Source of the DNA: Nocardioides aurantiacus
GTDB taxonomy: Bacteria > Actinomycetota > Actinomycetes > Propionibacteriales > Nocardioidaceae
Length of the DNA stretch: 64,000 nt
Reading direction: 5' to 3'
Assembly: GCF_003752505.1 (NCBI RefSeq)
Contig: NZ_RKHO01000001.1
Location: 806,001 to 870,000, forward strand
Shown: positions 20,110-28,968 of the stretch, in pieces
Numbering within the stretch: position 1 is the stretch's first letter
How the letters are laid out: each line of letters starts with the position of its first letter
Notes under the pieces: model-generated
Seen by the model: the letters and a program-made list of their open reading frames with translations, nothing else
Databases searched by the model: none
What the model was told of the DNA's origin: nothing
Position numbers and translations under genes: made by a program

Positions 20110-21195
20110 TCAGGCCGCCCCGGCCCCGAACGTCGAGGTGTCGATGACGAACCGGTAGCGCACGTCGGAGTCGACGACGCGGTCCCAGGCCTTGTCGACG
20201 TCGTCGACACCGATGACCTCGACCTCGGCGCCCAGGCCGTGCTTGGCGCAGAAGTCGAGCATCTCCTGGGTCTCGCGGATGCCGCCGATCTTGGAGCCGG
20301 CCATGCTGCGGCGCATGCCGGCGAGCGAGAACGCCTGGTAGGAGCTGTCGCCCTCGGGGATGCCGACGTGCACCAGGGTGCCGTTGAGGCCGAGCAGGCC
20401 GAGGTACTTGTCGATCGGCAGGTCGGCGGAGACCGTGTTGACGATCAGGTCGAAGTGACCCGCGAGCTTCTCGAAGGTCTCCTCCTCCTTGGTGGCGTAG
20501 TAGTGGTGCGCGCCGAACCGCTTGCCGTCCTCCTCCTTGGAGGTGGTCTGCGAGAGGACGGTGACCTCGGCGCCGAGCGCCGCGGCGATCTTGACGCCCA
20601 TGTGGCCCAGGCCGCCCATGCCGATGATGGCGACCTTCTTGCCGGGGCCGGCCTCCCAGTGGTGCAGCGGGGAGTAGAGCGTGATGCCGGCGCACAGCAG
20701 GGGGGCGGCGACGTCGAGCTCGACGCCCTCGGGGATGCCGAGCACGTAGTTCTCGTCGACGACGATCGAGGTGCTGTAGCCACCGAAGGTGGGCTCGCCG
20801 TCGTACTCCTTGCCGTTGTACGTCGGGACCTCGCCCTTGAGGCAGTACTGCTCGTCGCCCGCCTTGCAGTTCTCGCACTCGCGGCAGGAGTCGACGAAGC
20901 AGCCGACGCCGACGCGGTCGCCGACGGAGTACTTGCTGACCTCGGAGCCGACCTCGGCGACGATGCCGGCGATCTCGTGGCCGGGGACCATCGGGAACAG
21001 GGCCGGGCCCCACTCCTCGCGACCCTGGTGGATGTCGGAGTGGCAGATGCCGGCGAACTTGATGTCGATGACGACGTCGTGGGCGCGGGGGGCGCGGCGC
21101 TCGATGGTGCTGCGCTCGAAGGACTGGGAGGCGCCCTGGGTGACCAGGGCGTGGGCGGTGTGACCGCCGGTGGAAGTAGTAGACGTTTCACTCAT
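20110..21195 (-). CDS. zinc-dependent NAD(P) alcohol dehydrogenase (CAD family)
   Basis: A medium-chain dehydrogenase of 361 aa resembling cinnamyl-alcohol/YahK-type aldehyde reductases. [10 protein letters not shown] holds the catalytic zinc Cys and nearby His; GHEIAGIV continues the zinc site. [15 protein letters not shown] contains the four structural-zinc cysteines. GMGGLGHMG is the nucleotide-binding glycine motif. It should interconvert primary alcohols and aldehydes in the cytoplasm. The ATG at 21195 is preferred over one 42 nt upstream, which adds basic residues not seen in the family. Confidence 0.85.
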   Translation of the reverse strand: MSETSTTSTGGHTAHALVTQGASQSFERSTIERRAPRAHDVVIDIKFAGICHSDIHQGREEWGPALFPMVPGHEIAGIVAEVGSEVSKYSVGDRVGVGCFVDSCRECENCKAGDEQYCLKGEVPTYNGKEYDGEPTFGGYSTSIVVDENYVLGIPEGVELDVAAPLLCAGITLYSPLHHWEAGPGKKVAIIGMGGLGHMGVKIAAALGAEVTVLSQTTSKEEDGKRFGAHHYYATKEEETFEKLAGHFDLIVNTVSADLPIDKYLGLLGLNGTLVHVGIPEGDSSYQAFSLAGMRRSMAGSKIGGIRETQEMLDFCAKHGLGAEVEVIGVDDVDKAWDRVVDSDVRYRFVIDTSTFGAGAA

Positions 21196-21290
21196 GACGT
21201 ACACGTGCCCCGTTCGGCGACGAGTATGCGTGAACAACAGACAAAACGGACATCATGTTCTTACCGTGGTGGGACCCCCTGGAGGTCACC

Positions 21291-21908
21291 ATGCGCCGTA
21301 CCGTCGCTCCCGTGCTCGCCGCCCTGTCGGCCGCACTGCTGCTCGTCCTGGCCGCGCCCGGCGCCCAGGCCGCCGACCCGGCACCCCCGCCGACCACGAC
21401 GACGCCGCCGCCGGTCGAGTCCTACGCCCGCTACGAGCCGCAGACGACCTGCTCGCCCAAGGCCAAGCCCGGCACGATCGCCGCGCAGAGGTGGGCGGTC
21501 GCGGCCTACGGCGGTCGCGCCGGCGGCATCTCGCGCGCCTGCGGCGGGTCGCTCTCGGAGCACAAGGAGGGGCGGGCCTTCGACTGGACCCTCGACGCCC
21601 GCAAGGCCGGCGACCGCGCCAGGGCGCAGCGCTACCTGACGGCGCTGTTCGCCACCGGCCCCAGCGGCGAGCGCGCCGAGCTGGCCCGCCGGATGGGCGT
21701 CATGTACGTCATCTGGAACGACAGGATGTATGCCTCCTACCGCCAGTTCGCGGCGACGGCCTACGTCAGCAGCTCGTGCCGGGGCAAGCCGCTCTCGCGG
21801 TGCTCGGCGACGCTGCGGCACCGTGACCACGTGCACGTCTCGCTGTCCAAGGCGGGCGGGGCGGGTCGCACGAGCTGGTACGTCGGGCGCGTCGCCCGAG
21901 CCCGCTAG
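21291..21908 (+). CDS. secreted VldE/ARB_07466-like (M15-type fold) protein
   Basis: A 205-aa exported protein. The signal peptide is clear (basic MRRTV, hydrophobic run, APGAQA cleavage site at about 28), then a Pro/Thr linker. The C-terminal domain shows EHKEGRAFDWTLD, MGVMYVIWNDRMY and RDHVHVSL, the His/Asp/His pattern of D,D-peptidase-like M15 folds found in many actinobacterial secreted proteins. Peptidoglycan binding or cleavage is possible but unproven. GGAGGT lies 5 nt before the ATG at 21291; the upstream ATG at 21255 is unlikely. Confidence 0.7.
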   Translation: MRRTVAPVLAALSAALLLVLAAPGAQAADPAPPPTTTTPPPVESYARYEPQTTCSPKAKPGTIAAQRWAVAAYGGRAGGISRACGGSLSEHKEGRAFDWTLDARKAGDRARAQRYLTALFATGPSGERAELARRMGVMYVIWNDRMYASYRQFAATAYVSSSCRGKPLSRCSATLRHRDHVHVSLSKAGGAGRTSWYVGRVARAR

Positions 21909-21915
21909 GGAGCAC

Positions 21916-21950
21916 CGCCGCCCGTCTCCCGGACAGGGGGACGGGCGGCG
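21916..21950. terminator. hairpin after the secreted M15-like gene
   Basis: CGCCGCCCGT and its near-complement ACGGGCGGCG form a stem beginning 8 bp after the stop codon. With the next hairpin it separates two convergent genes. Confidence 0.6.
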
Positions 21951-21965
21951 AGCACCGACCTCGGG

Positions 21966-21993
21966 CGGTCCGGCCGTGGGGCGGGCCGGACCG
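21966..21993. terminator. hairpin downstream of citA
   Basis: A perfect 10-bp stem CGGTCCGGCC/GGCCGGACCG around an 8-nt loop, 4 bp from the citrate synthase stop; it probably ends transcription from the minus strand. Confidence 0.6.
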
Positions 21994-21997
21994 TGGG

Positions 21998-23128
21998 TCA
22001 GACGACGAGCTCCTCGTCGGCCGAGGTGTCGCCCCAGGCCTCGTTCCAGCCCTCGATCGAGCTGGCGGCACGCTCGCCCGGACCGGCGTAGATCGCCGAG
22101 GGGCGGATGAGTCGGCCGGTCGTCTTCTGCTCCAGGATGTGCGCCGACCAGCCACCGGTGCGCGCACAGGTGAACATCGAGGTGAACATCGGTGCCGGCA
22201 CCTCGGCGAAGTCCAGGACGATGGCCGCCCAGAACTCCACGTTGGTCTCCAGCACGCGGTCGGGACGCCGCTCGCGCAGCTCGGCCAGGGCGGCCTGCTC
22301 CAGCTGCTCGGCGACCTCGTAGCGCGGCGCGTTGAGCTCCTTGGCCGTGCGTCGCAGCACGCGGGCGCGCGGGTCCTCGGCGCGGTAGACGCGGTGGCCG
22401 AAGCCCATCAGCCGCTCACCGTCGTCGAGCAGCTTCTTGACGTACGCCGTCGCGTCGCCGCTCTTCTCGACGTCCTCGATCATCGTCAGCACGCGGGCCG
22501 GGGCACCGCCGTGCAGCGGACCGCTCATGGCGCCGATGGCGCCGGAGAACGCGGCCGCGACGTCGGCACCGGTGGAGGTGATGACGCGCGCGGTGAAGGT
22601 GGAGGCGTTCATGCCGTGCTCGGCCGCGGAGCTCCAGTAGGCGTCGATCGCCTTGACGTGCTTGGGGTCGGCCTCGCCCTTCCAGCGGATCAGGAACTTC
22701 TCCGCCAGCGTGGTGCCGGTGTCGACCTCGCTCTGCGGGACGATGGGCTGGCCGATGCCGCGCGCGGACTGGGCGGCGTAGGACAGCACCATCACCGCGA
22801 TCCGCGACAGGTCGGTGCGCGCCTGCTCGTCGCTGATGTCGTAGGTCTGCTTCATCCCCAGCATCGGCGCGAGCATCGCGACGCCGGCCTGCACGTCGGC
22901 GCGCACGTCACCGGTGTGGATGGGCAGGTTGTAGGGCTCGGCCGGCGGCAGCCCGGGGTCGTAGGCGCCGTCGATGAGCAGCCCCCAGACCTTCTCGAAC
23001 GGGATCCTCCCGACGATCTCCTCGATGTCGACGCCGCGGTAGCGCAGCGCCGAGCCTTCCTTGTCGGGTTCCGCGATCTGGGTCTCGAAGGCGACGACGC
23101 CCTCGAGCCCGTGGTGCACCTCAGTCAT
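21998..23128 (-). CDS. citA: citrate synthase 2
   Basis: Condenses oxaloacetate and acetyl-CoA to citrate. The 376-aa short type is very close to mycobacterial CitA by eye. Catalytic residues are visible in SGPLHGGAP (His), MGFGHRVYR (His) and NVEFWAAIVLD (Asp). AEHGMNASTFTARV is strongly conserved. The start is ATG 23128, 7 nt after CACAAT on its strand, which fits a leaderless message; the ATG 9 nt upstream would fall in the -10 box. It is divergent from pdxH, an arrangement I recall from other actinobacteria. Confidence 0.92.
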   Translation of the reverse strand: MTEVHHGLEGVVAFETQIAEPDKEGSALRYRGVDIEEIVGRIPFEKVWGLLIDGAYDPGLPPAEPYNLPIHTGDVRADVQAGVAMLAPMLGMKQTYDISDEQARTDLSRIAVMVLSYAAQSARGIGQPIVPQSEVDTGTTLAEKFLIRWKGEADPKHVKAIDAYWSSAAEHGMNASTFTARVITSTGADVAAAFSGAIGAMSGPLHGGAPARVLTMIEDVEKSGDATAYVKKLLDDGERLMGFGHRVYRAEDPRARVLRRTAKELNAPRYEVAEQLEQAALAELRERRPDRVLETNVEFWAAIVLDFAEVPAPMFTSMFTCARTGGWSAHILEQKTTGRLIRPSAIYAGPGERAASSIEGWNEAWGDTSADEELVV

Positions 23129-23210
23129 GCGACGCATTGTGCACCTACTGGCCGGTTCGGTCAGCAGGACCGTCCACCGCGGTGCTCGCGACCCGGCCTA
23201 GGGTCGGGTC

Positions 23211-23876
23211 ATGACGACCCCGCAGGACCCTGCAGCGGACCGGCTCGCCGCGCTGCGCCAGGAGTACGGCGACACCGGCATCGAGCCCGAGGACCTGCCC
23301 GCCGACCCGGTCGCCGCCGTGCGCCGCTGGCTCGACGAGGCGGTCGAGGCCGGGCTCCACGAGCCCAACGCCGTCGTCGTGGCCACCGTCGGCGCCGACG
23401 GCCTCCCGGCCGCGCGCACCGTCCTGCTGAAGGGGCTCGACGACACGGGCTTCGTGTTCTACACCAACTACGACTCCCGCAAGGGTCGCGAGCTCGAGTC
23501 CTCGGGCCGGGCGGCGCTGCTGTTCCCCTGGCACGACCTGCAGCGCCAGGTCCGTGTCGAGGGCGCCGTCGAGCGGGTCCCGCCGGCCGAGAGCGCGGCG
23601 TACTTCGCCCAGCGGCCCCGCGGCTCCCAGCTCGGCGCCTGGGCCTCGCCGCAGAGCGACCCCGTCGCCTCGCGGGCCGAGCTCGACGAGCGGTACGCCG
23701 CGGCCGAGGCCCGCTTCGAGGGCCAGGACGTGCCCGTGCCGCCGCACTGGGGCGGCTACCGCGTCGCCCCGGAGGTGGTCGAGCTGTGGCAGGGCCGGTC
23801 GGGCCGGATGCACGACCGGCTGGTCTACCGCCGGTCGCCGGGGGAGGGCTGGACGCTCGAGCGCCTCGCCCCCTGA
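23211..23876 (+). CDS. pdxH: pyridoxamine 5'-phosphate oxidase
   Basis: FMN-dependent oxidase making pyridoxal 5'-phosphate from PNP or PMP, 221 aa. Signatures are RTVLLKGLDDTGFVFYTNY (FMN site), SRKGRELE, FPWHDLQRQVRVEG, and the C-terminal WGGYRVAPEVVELWQGR with HDRLVYRR, where the substrate-binding Arg and His lie. It is the full length of the family. TAGGGT (23199-23204) lies 6 nt before the ATG. The product is the cofactor of SerC, also in this window, though there is no operon link. Confidence 0.93.
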   Translation: MTTPQDPAADRLAALRQEYGDTGIEPEDLPADPVAAVRRWLDEAVEAGLHEPNAVVVATVGADGLPAARTVLLKGLDDTGFVFYTNYDSRKGRELESSGRAALLFPWHDLQRQVRVEGAVERVPPAESAAYFAQRPRGSQLGAWASPQSDPVASRAELDERYAAAEARFEGQDVPVPPHWGGYRVAPEVVELWQGRSGRMHDRLVYRRSPGEGWTLERLAP

Positions 23877-23898
23877 CGGCTGGGACGCCACCGAGCCT

Positions 23899-23926
23899 TG
23901 TGAGTGAGCACTCACTCACCTAGTCT
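23899..23926 (+). promoter_or_regulatory. TetR promoter with overlapping operator
   Basis: TTGTGA (-35, 23899-23904) and TAGTCT (-10, 23921-23926) are 16 nt apart, and the GTG start follows 6 nt later. Between them lies the dyad GTGAGTGA-GCAC-TCACTCAC (23900-23919), a typical TetR-family operator. Repressor bound there would cover the spacer, so autorepression of the whole exporter operon is expected. Confidence 0.7.
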
Positions 23927-23932
23927 CGACGG

Positions 23933-24556
23933 GTGACTCCCCGCGCGACGCCGATGGCCCCCGACGAGCGACGGGCGGCCATCGTGACCGCCGTGGCGCC
24001 CCTGGTGCTCGAGCACGGCCGGATGCCCAGCACCCGCGAGATCGCGCAGGCGGCCGGTGTCGCCGAGGGCACCATCTACCGCGTCTTCGAGGACAAGGAC
24101 GCGCTGCTGCACGCCGTGCTCGAGGAGGTGCTGCGCCCGCCCGACTCGGCCGACCACCTCGTCGAGCAGATGGCGGCGCTGCCGGGCCTGGCCACCCGGC
24201 TGCTGGCGCTGGCCGAGCGCTCGCAGGCCCGGATGCGCGAGGTGCACGCCACCTTGATGGTGATGCGCCCGCTGATGGAGCAGGCCTCCCACCGCGGTCC
24301 CGGGCTCAGCCCGCCCCGCTTCCTGGTCGAGGCCAACGAGGCGCTGATGGACCGGCTCACCCGCGTCTTCGAGCTCTCCGCCGACGAGCTGGCGGTGTCC
24401 CCGCTCGTCGCCGCGACGGCGTTCCGGGCCCTCATGCTCGGCGCCCACAGCCCGGGGATGCCCACCCCGTCCCCGCTGACCCCCGAGGTGGTCACGCAGC
24501 TGCTGCTGGACGGGCTCGCCCGGCGCGAGGCCCGGGTCGACGTGGGCGGGGCCTGA
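23933..24556 (+). CDS. TetR family transcriptional regulator
   Basis: A 207-aa repressor. The N-terminal helix-turn-helix is visible in PSTREIAQAAGVAEGTIYRVF (about residues 28-48), followed by EDKDALLHAVL. The C-terminal ligand domain is divergent. Its TGA overlaps the ATG of the first ABC half-transporter (TGATG), so it is the first gene of a three-gene operon and very likely controls it. The start is GTG 23933; an in-frame ATG lies 21 nt further in. Confidence 0.85.
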   Translation: MTPRATPMAPDERRAAIVTAVAPLVLEHGRMPSTREIAQAAGVAEGTIYRVFEDKDALLHAVLEEVLRPPDSADHLVEQMAALPGLATRLLALAERSQARMREVHATLMVMRPLMEQASHRGPGLSPPRFLVEANEALMDRLTRVFELSADELAVSPLVAATAFRALMLGAHSPGMPTPSPLTPEVVTQLLLDGLARREARVDVGGA

Positions 24557-26289
24557 TGCTGCTGCGGCTCGTGCGCACCCGGCTGCGCCCCTACGCCACG
24601 TGGCTGGGCGCCGTCGTGCTGCTGCAGCTGGTGGGCACCATGGCGGCGCTCTACCTGCCCAGCCTCAACGCCGACGTCATCGACCGGGGCGTGGCGGTCG
24701 GCGACACGGCGTACGTCGTGCGCACGGGTGGGGTGATGCTCGGGGTGGCGCTGCTCCAGGTGGTCTGCTCGGTCGCCGCTGTGTGGTTCTCGGCGCGGAC
24801 CGCGATGAGCTTCGGGCGCGACGTGCGCCGCGAGATCTTCCACCGCGTGGGCAGCTTCTCGCAACGGGAGGTGACCCGCTTCGGCGCGCCGTCGCTGATC
24901 ACCCGCGAGACCAACGACGTGCAGCAGGTGCAGATGCTGGTGCTGATGAGCTGCACGCTCATGGTGACCGCGCCGATCATGATGGTCGGCGGCGTGGTGA
25001 TGGCGATGCGCGAGGACCTCGGGCTGTCCTGGCTGCTCGCCGTCGCGGTGCCCGTGCTGGTGCTGGTGATCGGCCTGGTCATCCGGCAGATGGTGCCGAG
25101 CTTCCGTGCGATGCAGGAGCGCATCGACGAGGTCAACCGGCTGCTGCGCGAGCAGATCACCGGCGTGCGCGTGGTGCGGGCGTTCGTCCGCGAGCCCTAC
25201 GAGACGCAGCGCTTCGCCACCGCCAACCGCGACCTCACCGACGTCTCGGTCCGGGCGGGCCGCTGGCTGGCCGCGATGTTCCCCGCGGTGATGCTCGTCG
25301 CCAACGTCTCCTCGGTCGCGGTGCTGTGGTTCGGCGGCCACCGGGTCGAGGACGGCCAGATGCAGGTGGGGGCGCTGACGGCCTACCTCGCCTACCTGAT
25401 GCAGATCCTGATGTCGGTGATGATGGGCACCTTCATGCTGATGATGGTGCCGCGCTCGGCCGTGTGCGCCGACCGGATCATGGAGGTGCTCGACACCGAG
25501 TCGTCCGTGGTGCCCCCGGCCGACCCCGTGCGCGAGCTCACCGAGCCCGGCACGCTGCGGTTCGAGCACGTCGGCTTCCGCTATCCCGGAGCAGCGGAGC
25601 CGGTGGTCCGCGACGTCTCGTTCGAGGCCCACCCGGGCCAGGTGGTGGCGATGATCGGCTCGACCGGGGCCGGCAAGACCACGATGGTCGGGCTGGTGCC
25701 GCGGCTGGTCGACGCCACCGAGGGTCGGGTGCTGGTCGGCGGGGTCGACGTACGCCGCCTCGACCCCGACCTGCTGCACGCCGAGATCGGGCTGGTGCCC
25801 CAGCAGGCGTGGCTGTTCTCCGGCACCGTGCGCTCCAACCTCGCCTACGGCCGACCCGACGCCACCGAGGCCGAGCTGTGGGAGGCGCTGGACACCGCCC
25901 AGGCCCGCGACTTCGTGGAGGCGCTGCCGGAGGGCCTGGACGCCCCGGTCTCGCAGGGCGGCACCAACCTCAGCGGCGGCCAGCGCCAGCGGCTCTCGAT
26001 CGCCCGCGCCCTGGTGCGACGGCCGCGCATCTACCTCTTCGACGACTCCTTCAGCGCCCTCGACCTCGCCACCGACGCCCGGCTGCGGGCCGCGCTGCGA
26101 CCGGTGACGCGCGAGGCCACGATGCTCGTGGTGGCCCAGCGGGTCTCCAGCATCCGTGACGCCGACGTCGTCCTCGTGGTCGAGGACGGCGCCGTGGTCG
26201 GCCGCGGCACCCACGACGAGCTGCTCCGGGACTGCCCGACCTACCAGGAGATCGTCTCCTCCCAGCTCGGTGCGGAGGCAGTGGCATGA
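24556..26289 (+). CDS. ABC exporter half-transporter with degenerate ATPase site
   Basis: A 577-aa type IV ABC exporter subunit with six membrane helices (residues about 15-300) and a C-terminal nucleotide-binding domain. Walker A is GSTGAGKTT (about 368), the signature LSGGQRQR is canonical, and the Q-loop is VPQQAWLFSG. The Walker B region reads IYLFDDSF, so Asp replaces the catalytic Glu (about 497), and the H-loop reads VVAQRVSS with Gln for His. These changes are those of the degenerate half of heterodimeric exporters. The partner gene overlaps by ATGA. Confidence 0.88.
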   Translation: MLLRLVRTRLRPYATWLGAVVLLQLVGTMAALYLPSLNADVIDRGVAVGDTAYVVRTGGVMLGVALLQVVCSVAAVWFSARTAMSFGRDVRREIFHRVGSFSQREVTRFGAPSLITRETNDVQQVQMLVLMSCTLMVTAPIMMVGGVVMAMREDLGLSWLLAVAVPVLVLVIGLVIRQMVPSFRAMQERIDEVNRLLREQITGVRVVRAFVREPYETQRFATANRDLTDVSVRAGRWLAAMFPAVMLVANVSSVAVLWFGGHRVEDGQMQVGALTAYLAYLMQILMSVMMGTFMLMMVPRSAVCADRIMEVLDTESSVVPPADPVRELTEPGTLRFEHVGFRYPGAAEPVVRDVSFEAHPGQVVAMIGSTGAGKTTMVGLVPRLVDATEGRVLVGGVDVRRLDPDLLHAEIGLVPQQAWLFSGTVRSNLAYGRPDATEAELWEALDTAQARDFVEALPEGLDAPVSQGGTNLSGGQRQRLSIARALVRRPRIYLFDDSFSALDLATDARLRAALRPVTREATMLVVAQRVSSIRDADVVLVVEDGAVVGRGTHDELLRDCPTYQEIVSSQLGAEAVA

Positions 26290-28295
26290 GCGACCACGAG
26301 GCGGCCGACGTCGACGGCCCCGCCGGGCGGCTGCAGGAGACCGAGCGCATCCAGCCCAGCGGGGGCGGCCCGGGCCGCGGGCCCTTCGGCGGCGGCATGG
26401 TCGGGCAGAAGGCGTCCAGCTTCGGACCCTCGGCCCGCCGGCTGGTCGGCCGGATGGCGCCCGAGCGCACCAGGGCGATCCTCGTCGTCGTCCTCGCGGT
26501 CCTCAGCGTCGGCCTGACCGCGCTCGGCCCCTGGCTGCTGGGCCGGGCCACCGACCTGATCTTCTCCGGCCTGCTCGGCGGGCGGCTCCCGGAGGGCCTG
26601 ACCCGGGCCCAGGCCGTGGCCGAGCTGCGGTCGCGCGGCGAGGACCAGCTCGCCTCGATGGTGGGCTCGATGGACCTCGTGCCCGGACGGGGCGTCGACT
26701 TCGACGCGGTCGGGCGGGTGCTGCTGCTCGTGCTCGCGGTCTACCTCGTGGCCGCGCTGCTGGCCTTCGTCCAGGGCTACCTGCTCAACGACGTGGTGCA
26801 GGGGACCGTGCTGCGGCTGCGCGCCGAGGTCGAGGACAAGGTCAACGCGCTGCCGCTGGCCTTCGTCGACACGCAGGCCCGCGGCGAGCTGCTCAGCCGG
26901 GTCACCAATGACATCGACAACGTCAGCCAGACCCTGCAGCAGACCATGAGCCAGCTGCTCACGTCGCTGCTGACGGTGCTGGCCGTGATCTCGCTGATGT
27001 TCTGGATCTCGCCGCTGCTGGCCATGGTCGCGCTGGTCTCGGTGCCGGTCTCGATGCTGGTCGCCAAGGTCGTGATGGGCCGCTCGCAGGGGCTCTTCGT
27101 GACCCAGTGGCGGCGTACGGGACGGCTCAACGCCCACATCGAGGAGTCGTTCTCCGGGCACGCCCTGGTCACGGTCTTCGGGCGCCGTCGCGAGGCCGAG
27201 GAGGTCTTCGCCGAGGAGAACGACGAGCTCTACCGCGCCAGCTTCGGGGCGCAGTTCGTCAGCGGCCTGATCATGCCGATCATGATGTTCGTCGGCAACC
27301 TCAACTACGTCGTCATCGCCGTGGTCGGCGGGCTGCGCGTGGCGAGCGGGTCGCTGTCGCTGGGCGACGTGCAGGCGTTCATCCAGTACTCCCGGCAGTT
27401 CACCCAGCCCCTCACCCAGGTCGCCTCGATGGCCAACCTGCTGCAGTCCGGCGTCGCCTCCGCCGAGCGCGTCTTCGAGCTGCTCGACGCGCCGGAGCAG
27501 ACACCCGACCCCGAGCCGTCGGCGGCCGGCACCGGCCCGGTCCCCTCCGACGTACGCCGCGGCGAGGTGCGGTTCGAGCACGTCGACTTCTCCTACGACC
27601 CGGCCCGACCGCTGGTGCAGGACCTGTCGCTGGTCGCCCGGCCGGGGGAGACGGTCGCGATCGTGGGCCCGACGGGAGCCGGCAAGACGACGCTGGTCAA
27701 CCTGGTGATGCGGTTCTACGAGGTCGACGCCGGGCGGATCACGCTCGACGGCGTCGACGTCTCCGCCGTGCCCCGGGCGGTGCTGCGACGGCAGACCGGG
27801 ATGGTGCTGCAGGACACCTGGCTCTTCGCCGGCACCATCCGCGACAACATCGCCTACGGCAACCCCGACGCCACGCCGGCGCAGGTGCTGGAGGCGGCCC
27901 GGGCCACCTTCGTCGACCGGTTCGTGCACTCGCTGCCCGACGGCTACGACACCCTGGTCGACGAGGACGGGTCCAACCTGTCGGCGGGGGAGCGTCAGCT
28001 GGTGACGATCGCCCGCGCGTTCCTCTCCGACCCGGCGCTGCTGATCCTCGACGAGGCGACCTCGTCGGTCGACACCCGCACCGAGCTGCTGCTGCAGCAG
28101 GCGATGCGGGCGCTGCGCAGCGACCGCACGTCCTTCGTGATCGCGCACCGGCTCTCCACGATCCGCGACGCCGACCTCATCCTGGTGATGGAGGCCGGCG
28201 CCATCGTGGAGCAGGGCACCCACGAGGAGCTGCTCGCCGCCGGCGGGGCCTACGCCCGCCTGCACGCCGCGCAGTTCAGCGGGGCCGGGGTCTAG
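26286..28295 (+). CDS. ABC exporter half-transporter, catalytically canonical partner
   Basis: A 669-aa exporter subunit: a glycine-rich N-terminal extension of about 55 residues, six membrane helices, and a nucleotide-binding domain with Walker A GPTGAGKTT (about 461), Walker B LLILDEATSS with the catalytic Glu, and H-loop IAHRLSTI. The signature is LSAGERQL instead of LSGGQ, which faces the degenerate Walker site of the partner. The pair should pump a drug or lipid-like substrate outward. The gene ends at the first of two tandem GGGTCTAGCC copies. Confidence 0.88.
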   Translation: MSDHEAADVDGPAGRLQETERIQPSGGGPGRGPFGGGMVGQKASSFGPSARRLVGRMAPERTRAILVVVLAVLSVGLTALGPWLLGRATDLIFSGLLGGRLPEGLTRAQAVAELRSRGEDQLASMVGSMDLVPGRGVDFDAVGRVLLLVLAVYLVAALLAFVQGYLLNDVVQGTVLRLRAEVEDKVNALPLAFVDTQARGELLSRVTNDIDNVSQTLQQTMSQLLTSLLTVLAVISLMFWISPLLAMVALVSVPVSMLVAKVVMGRSQGLFVTQWRRTGRLNAHIEESFSGHALVTVFGRRREAEEVFAEENDELYRASFGAQFVSGLIMPIMMFVGNLNYVVIAVVGGLRVASGSLSLGDVQAFIQYSRQFTQPLTQVASMANLLQSGVASAERVFELLDAPEQTPDPEPSAAGTGPVPSDVRRGEVRFEHVDFSYDPARPLVQDLSLVARPGETVAIVGPTGAGKTTLVNLVMRFYEVDAGRITLDGVDVSAVPRAVLRRQTGMVLQDTWLFAGTIRDNIAYGNPDATPAQVLEAARATFVDRFVHSLPDGYDTLVDEDGSNLSAGERQLVTIARAFLSDPALLILDEATSSVDTRTELLLQQAMRALRSDRTSFVIAHRLSTIRDADLILVMEAGAIVEQGTHEELLAAGGAYARLHAAQFSGAGV

Positions 28296-28301
28296 CCGGG
28301 T

Positions 28302-28685
28302 CTAGCCCGCGCCGCCGCCACCGTTGTCGAGGGTGTCGGAGCCGTCGTCCTCCTCGGAGCCGACGCGGCCGTCGCCGGTGCCGTCGCCGCCCGAGCTCGC
28401 CCCGCCGTCGGTGCCGTTGCCGGAGCCGCTGCCGCCGGCGCCGGAGCCGTAGTCGGCCTGGTCGGCAGTGAGGGGGGCCGTCTCGGGGGCCTCCTCGCGG
28501 TCGGCGCCGATCTGGTCGTCCTCGTTGCCGGTCTGGTCGGGGTGCGTGGCCAAGGGGTTGTCCTCTCCGGGCTGCAGGTCCTCGGGCAGCTGGGAGTCGG
28601 TCACCTCGCCGGGCTCACCGCCCTGGTCCGCGGTCTGGTCGGTGGTCTGGTCGGTGCTCTGGTCCTCGTCCGGCTGCTCGCTCAT
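28302..28685 (-). CDS. acidic low-complexity hypothetical protein (127 aa)
   Basis: A strongly acidic protein rich in Asp, Glu, Gln, Gly and Thr, with repeated DQTTDQTADQ in the first 20 residues and a Gly/Ser/Asp-rich second half. It lacks a signal peptide and membrane helices and is probably disordered. I do not recognise a family. The ATG at 28685 lies 6 nt after TACGTC on its strand, matching the leaderless pattern; the ATG at 28721 is less likely. It converges on the ABC operon. Confidence 0.55.
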   Translation of the reverse strand: MSEQPDEDQSTDQTTDQTADQGGEPGEVTDSQLPEDLQPGEDNPLATHPDQTGNEDDQIGADREEAPETAPLTADQADYGSGAGGSGSGNGTDGGASSGGDGTGDGRVGSEEDDGSDTLDNGGGGAG

Positions 28686-28728
28686 GCGAGCGACGTACCC
28701 CACCGCCCGGGGCGCAGACACAACTCCG

Positions 28729-28757
28729 TTGAAGGGACGGGCCTCGCGTCCTACGCT
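28729..28757 (+). promoter_or_regulatory. promoter of the 12-codon transcription unit
   Basis: TTGAAG (28729-28734) and TACGCT (28752-28757) are 17 nt apart, a near-ideal housekeeping sigma factor spacing. Transcription would start about 7 nt later and enter the short leader of the 12-codon ORF. Confidence 0.55.
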
Positions 28758-28789
28758 GGTGAGACACGGGAAAGGAGGTGGTCCGAGGA

Positions 28790-28828
28790 ATGAGTTCTTC
28801 GAGGACGCGTGAGGTGGCTGCCCACTAG
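28790..28828 (+). CDS. 12-codon ORF with a near-perfect Shine-Dalgarno
   Basis: MSSSRTREVAAH, ending in TAG. AAAGGAGGTGGTC (28771-28783) is complementary to the 3' end of 16S rRNA at 12 of 13 positions, far stronger than any other site in this window, with 6-7 nt between its end and the ATG. The ORF stands alone between a good promoter and a terminator hairpin, with no larger gene attached. It may be a leader peptide or a translated small RNA. Confidence 0.5.
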   Translation: MSSSRTREVAAH

Positions 28829-28868
28829 CAGCGCACCGCCCAGCCGCGTGAGCGCGCTGGTGAATTCC

Positions 28869-28955
28869 AAGCAGTCACCCGACCCGCAGACGATCCGGGA
28901 ACACGTCCCCCGGAGCGGCCGAACCCTCGGCCACGTCTGCGGGTCGCCTGCTTTT
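28869..28955 (+). terminator. structured terminator ending the 12-codon unit
   Basis: AAGCAG (28869-28874) pairs with CTGCTT (28948-28953), and GACCCGCAGACG (28881-28892) pairs perfectly with CGTCTGCGGGTC (28934-28945). A smaller hairpin GGCCGA/TCGGCC lies inside. The stem is followed by TTTTG, giving the only intrinsic terminator with a T-run seen here. Confidence 0.7.
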
Positions 28956-28968
28956 GTAGGGTGCGCCC

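Noticed and set aside
24076-26214. 712-aa antisense open frame over the ABC exporter
   Set aside because: His-rich shadow; the plus strand has all ABC motifs.
28790-28955. 6C-type regulatory RNA
   Set aside because: Only one C-rich loop (CCCCC near 28908) is present, and the fold differs from the known two-loop structure.
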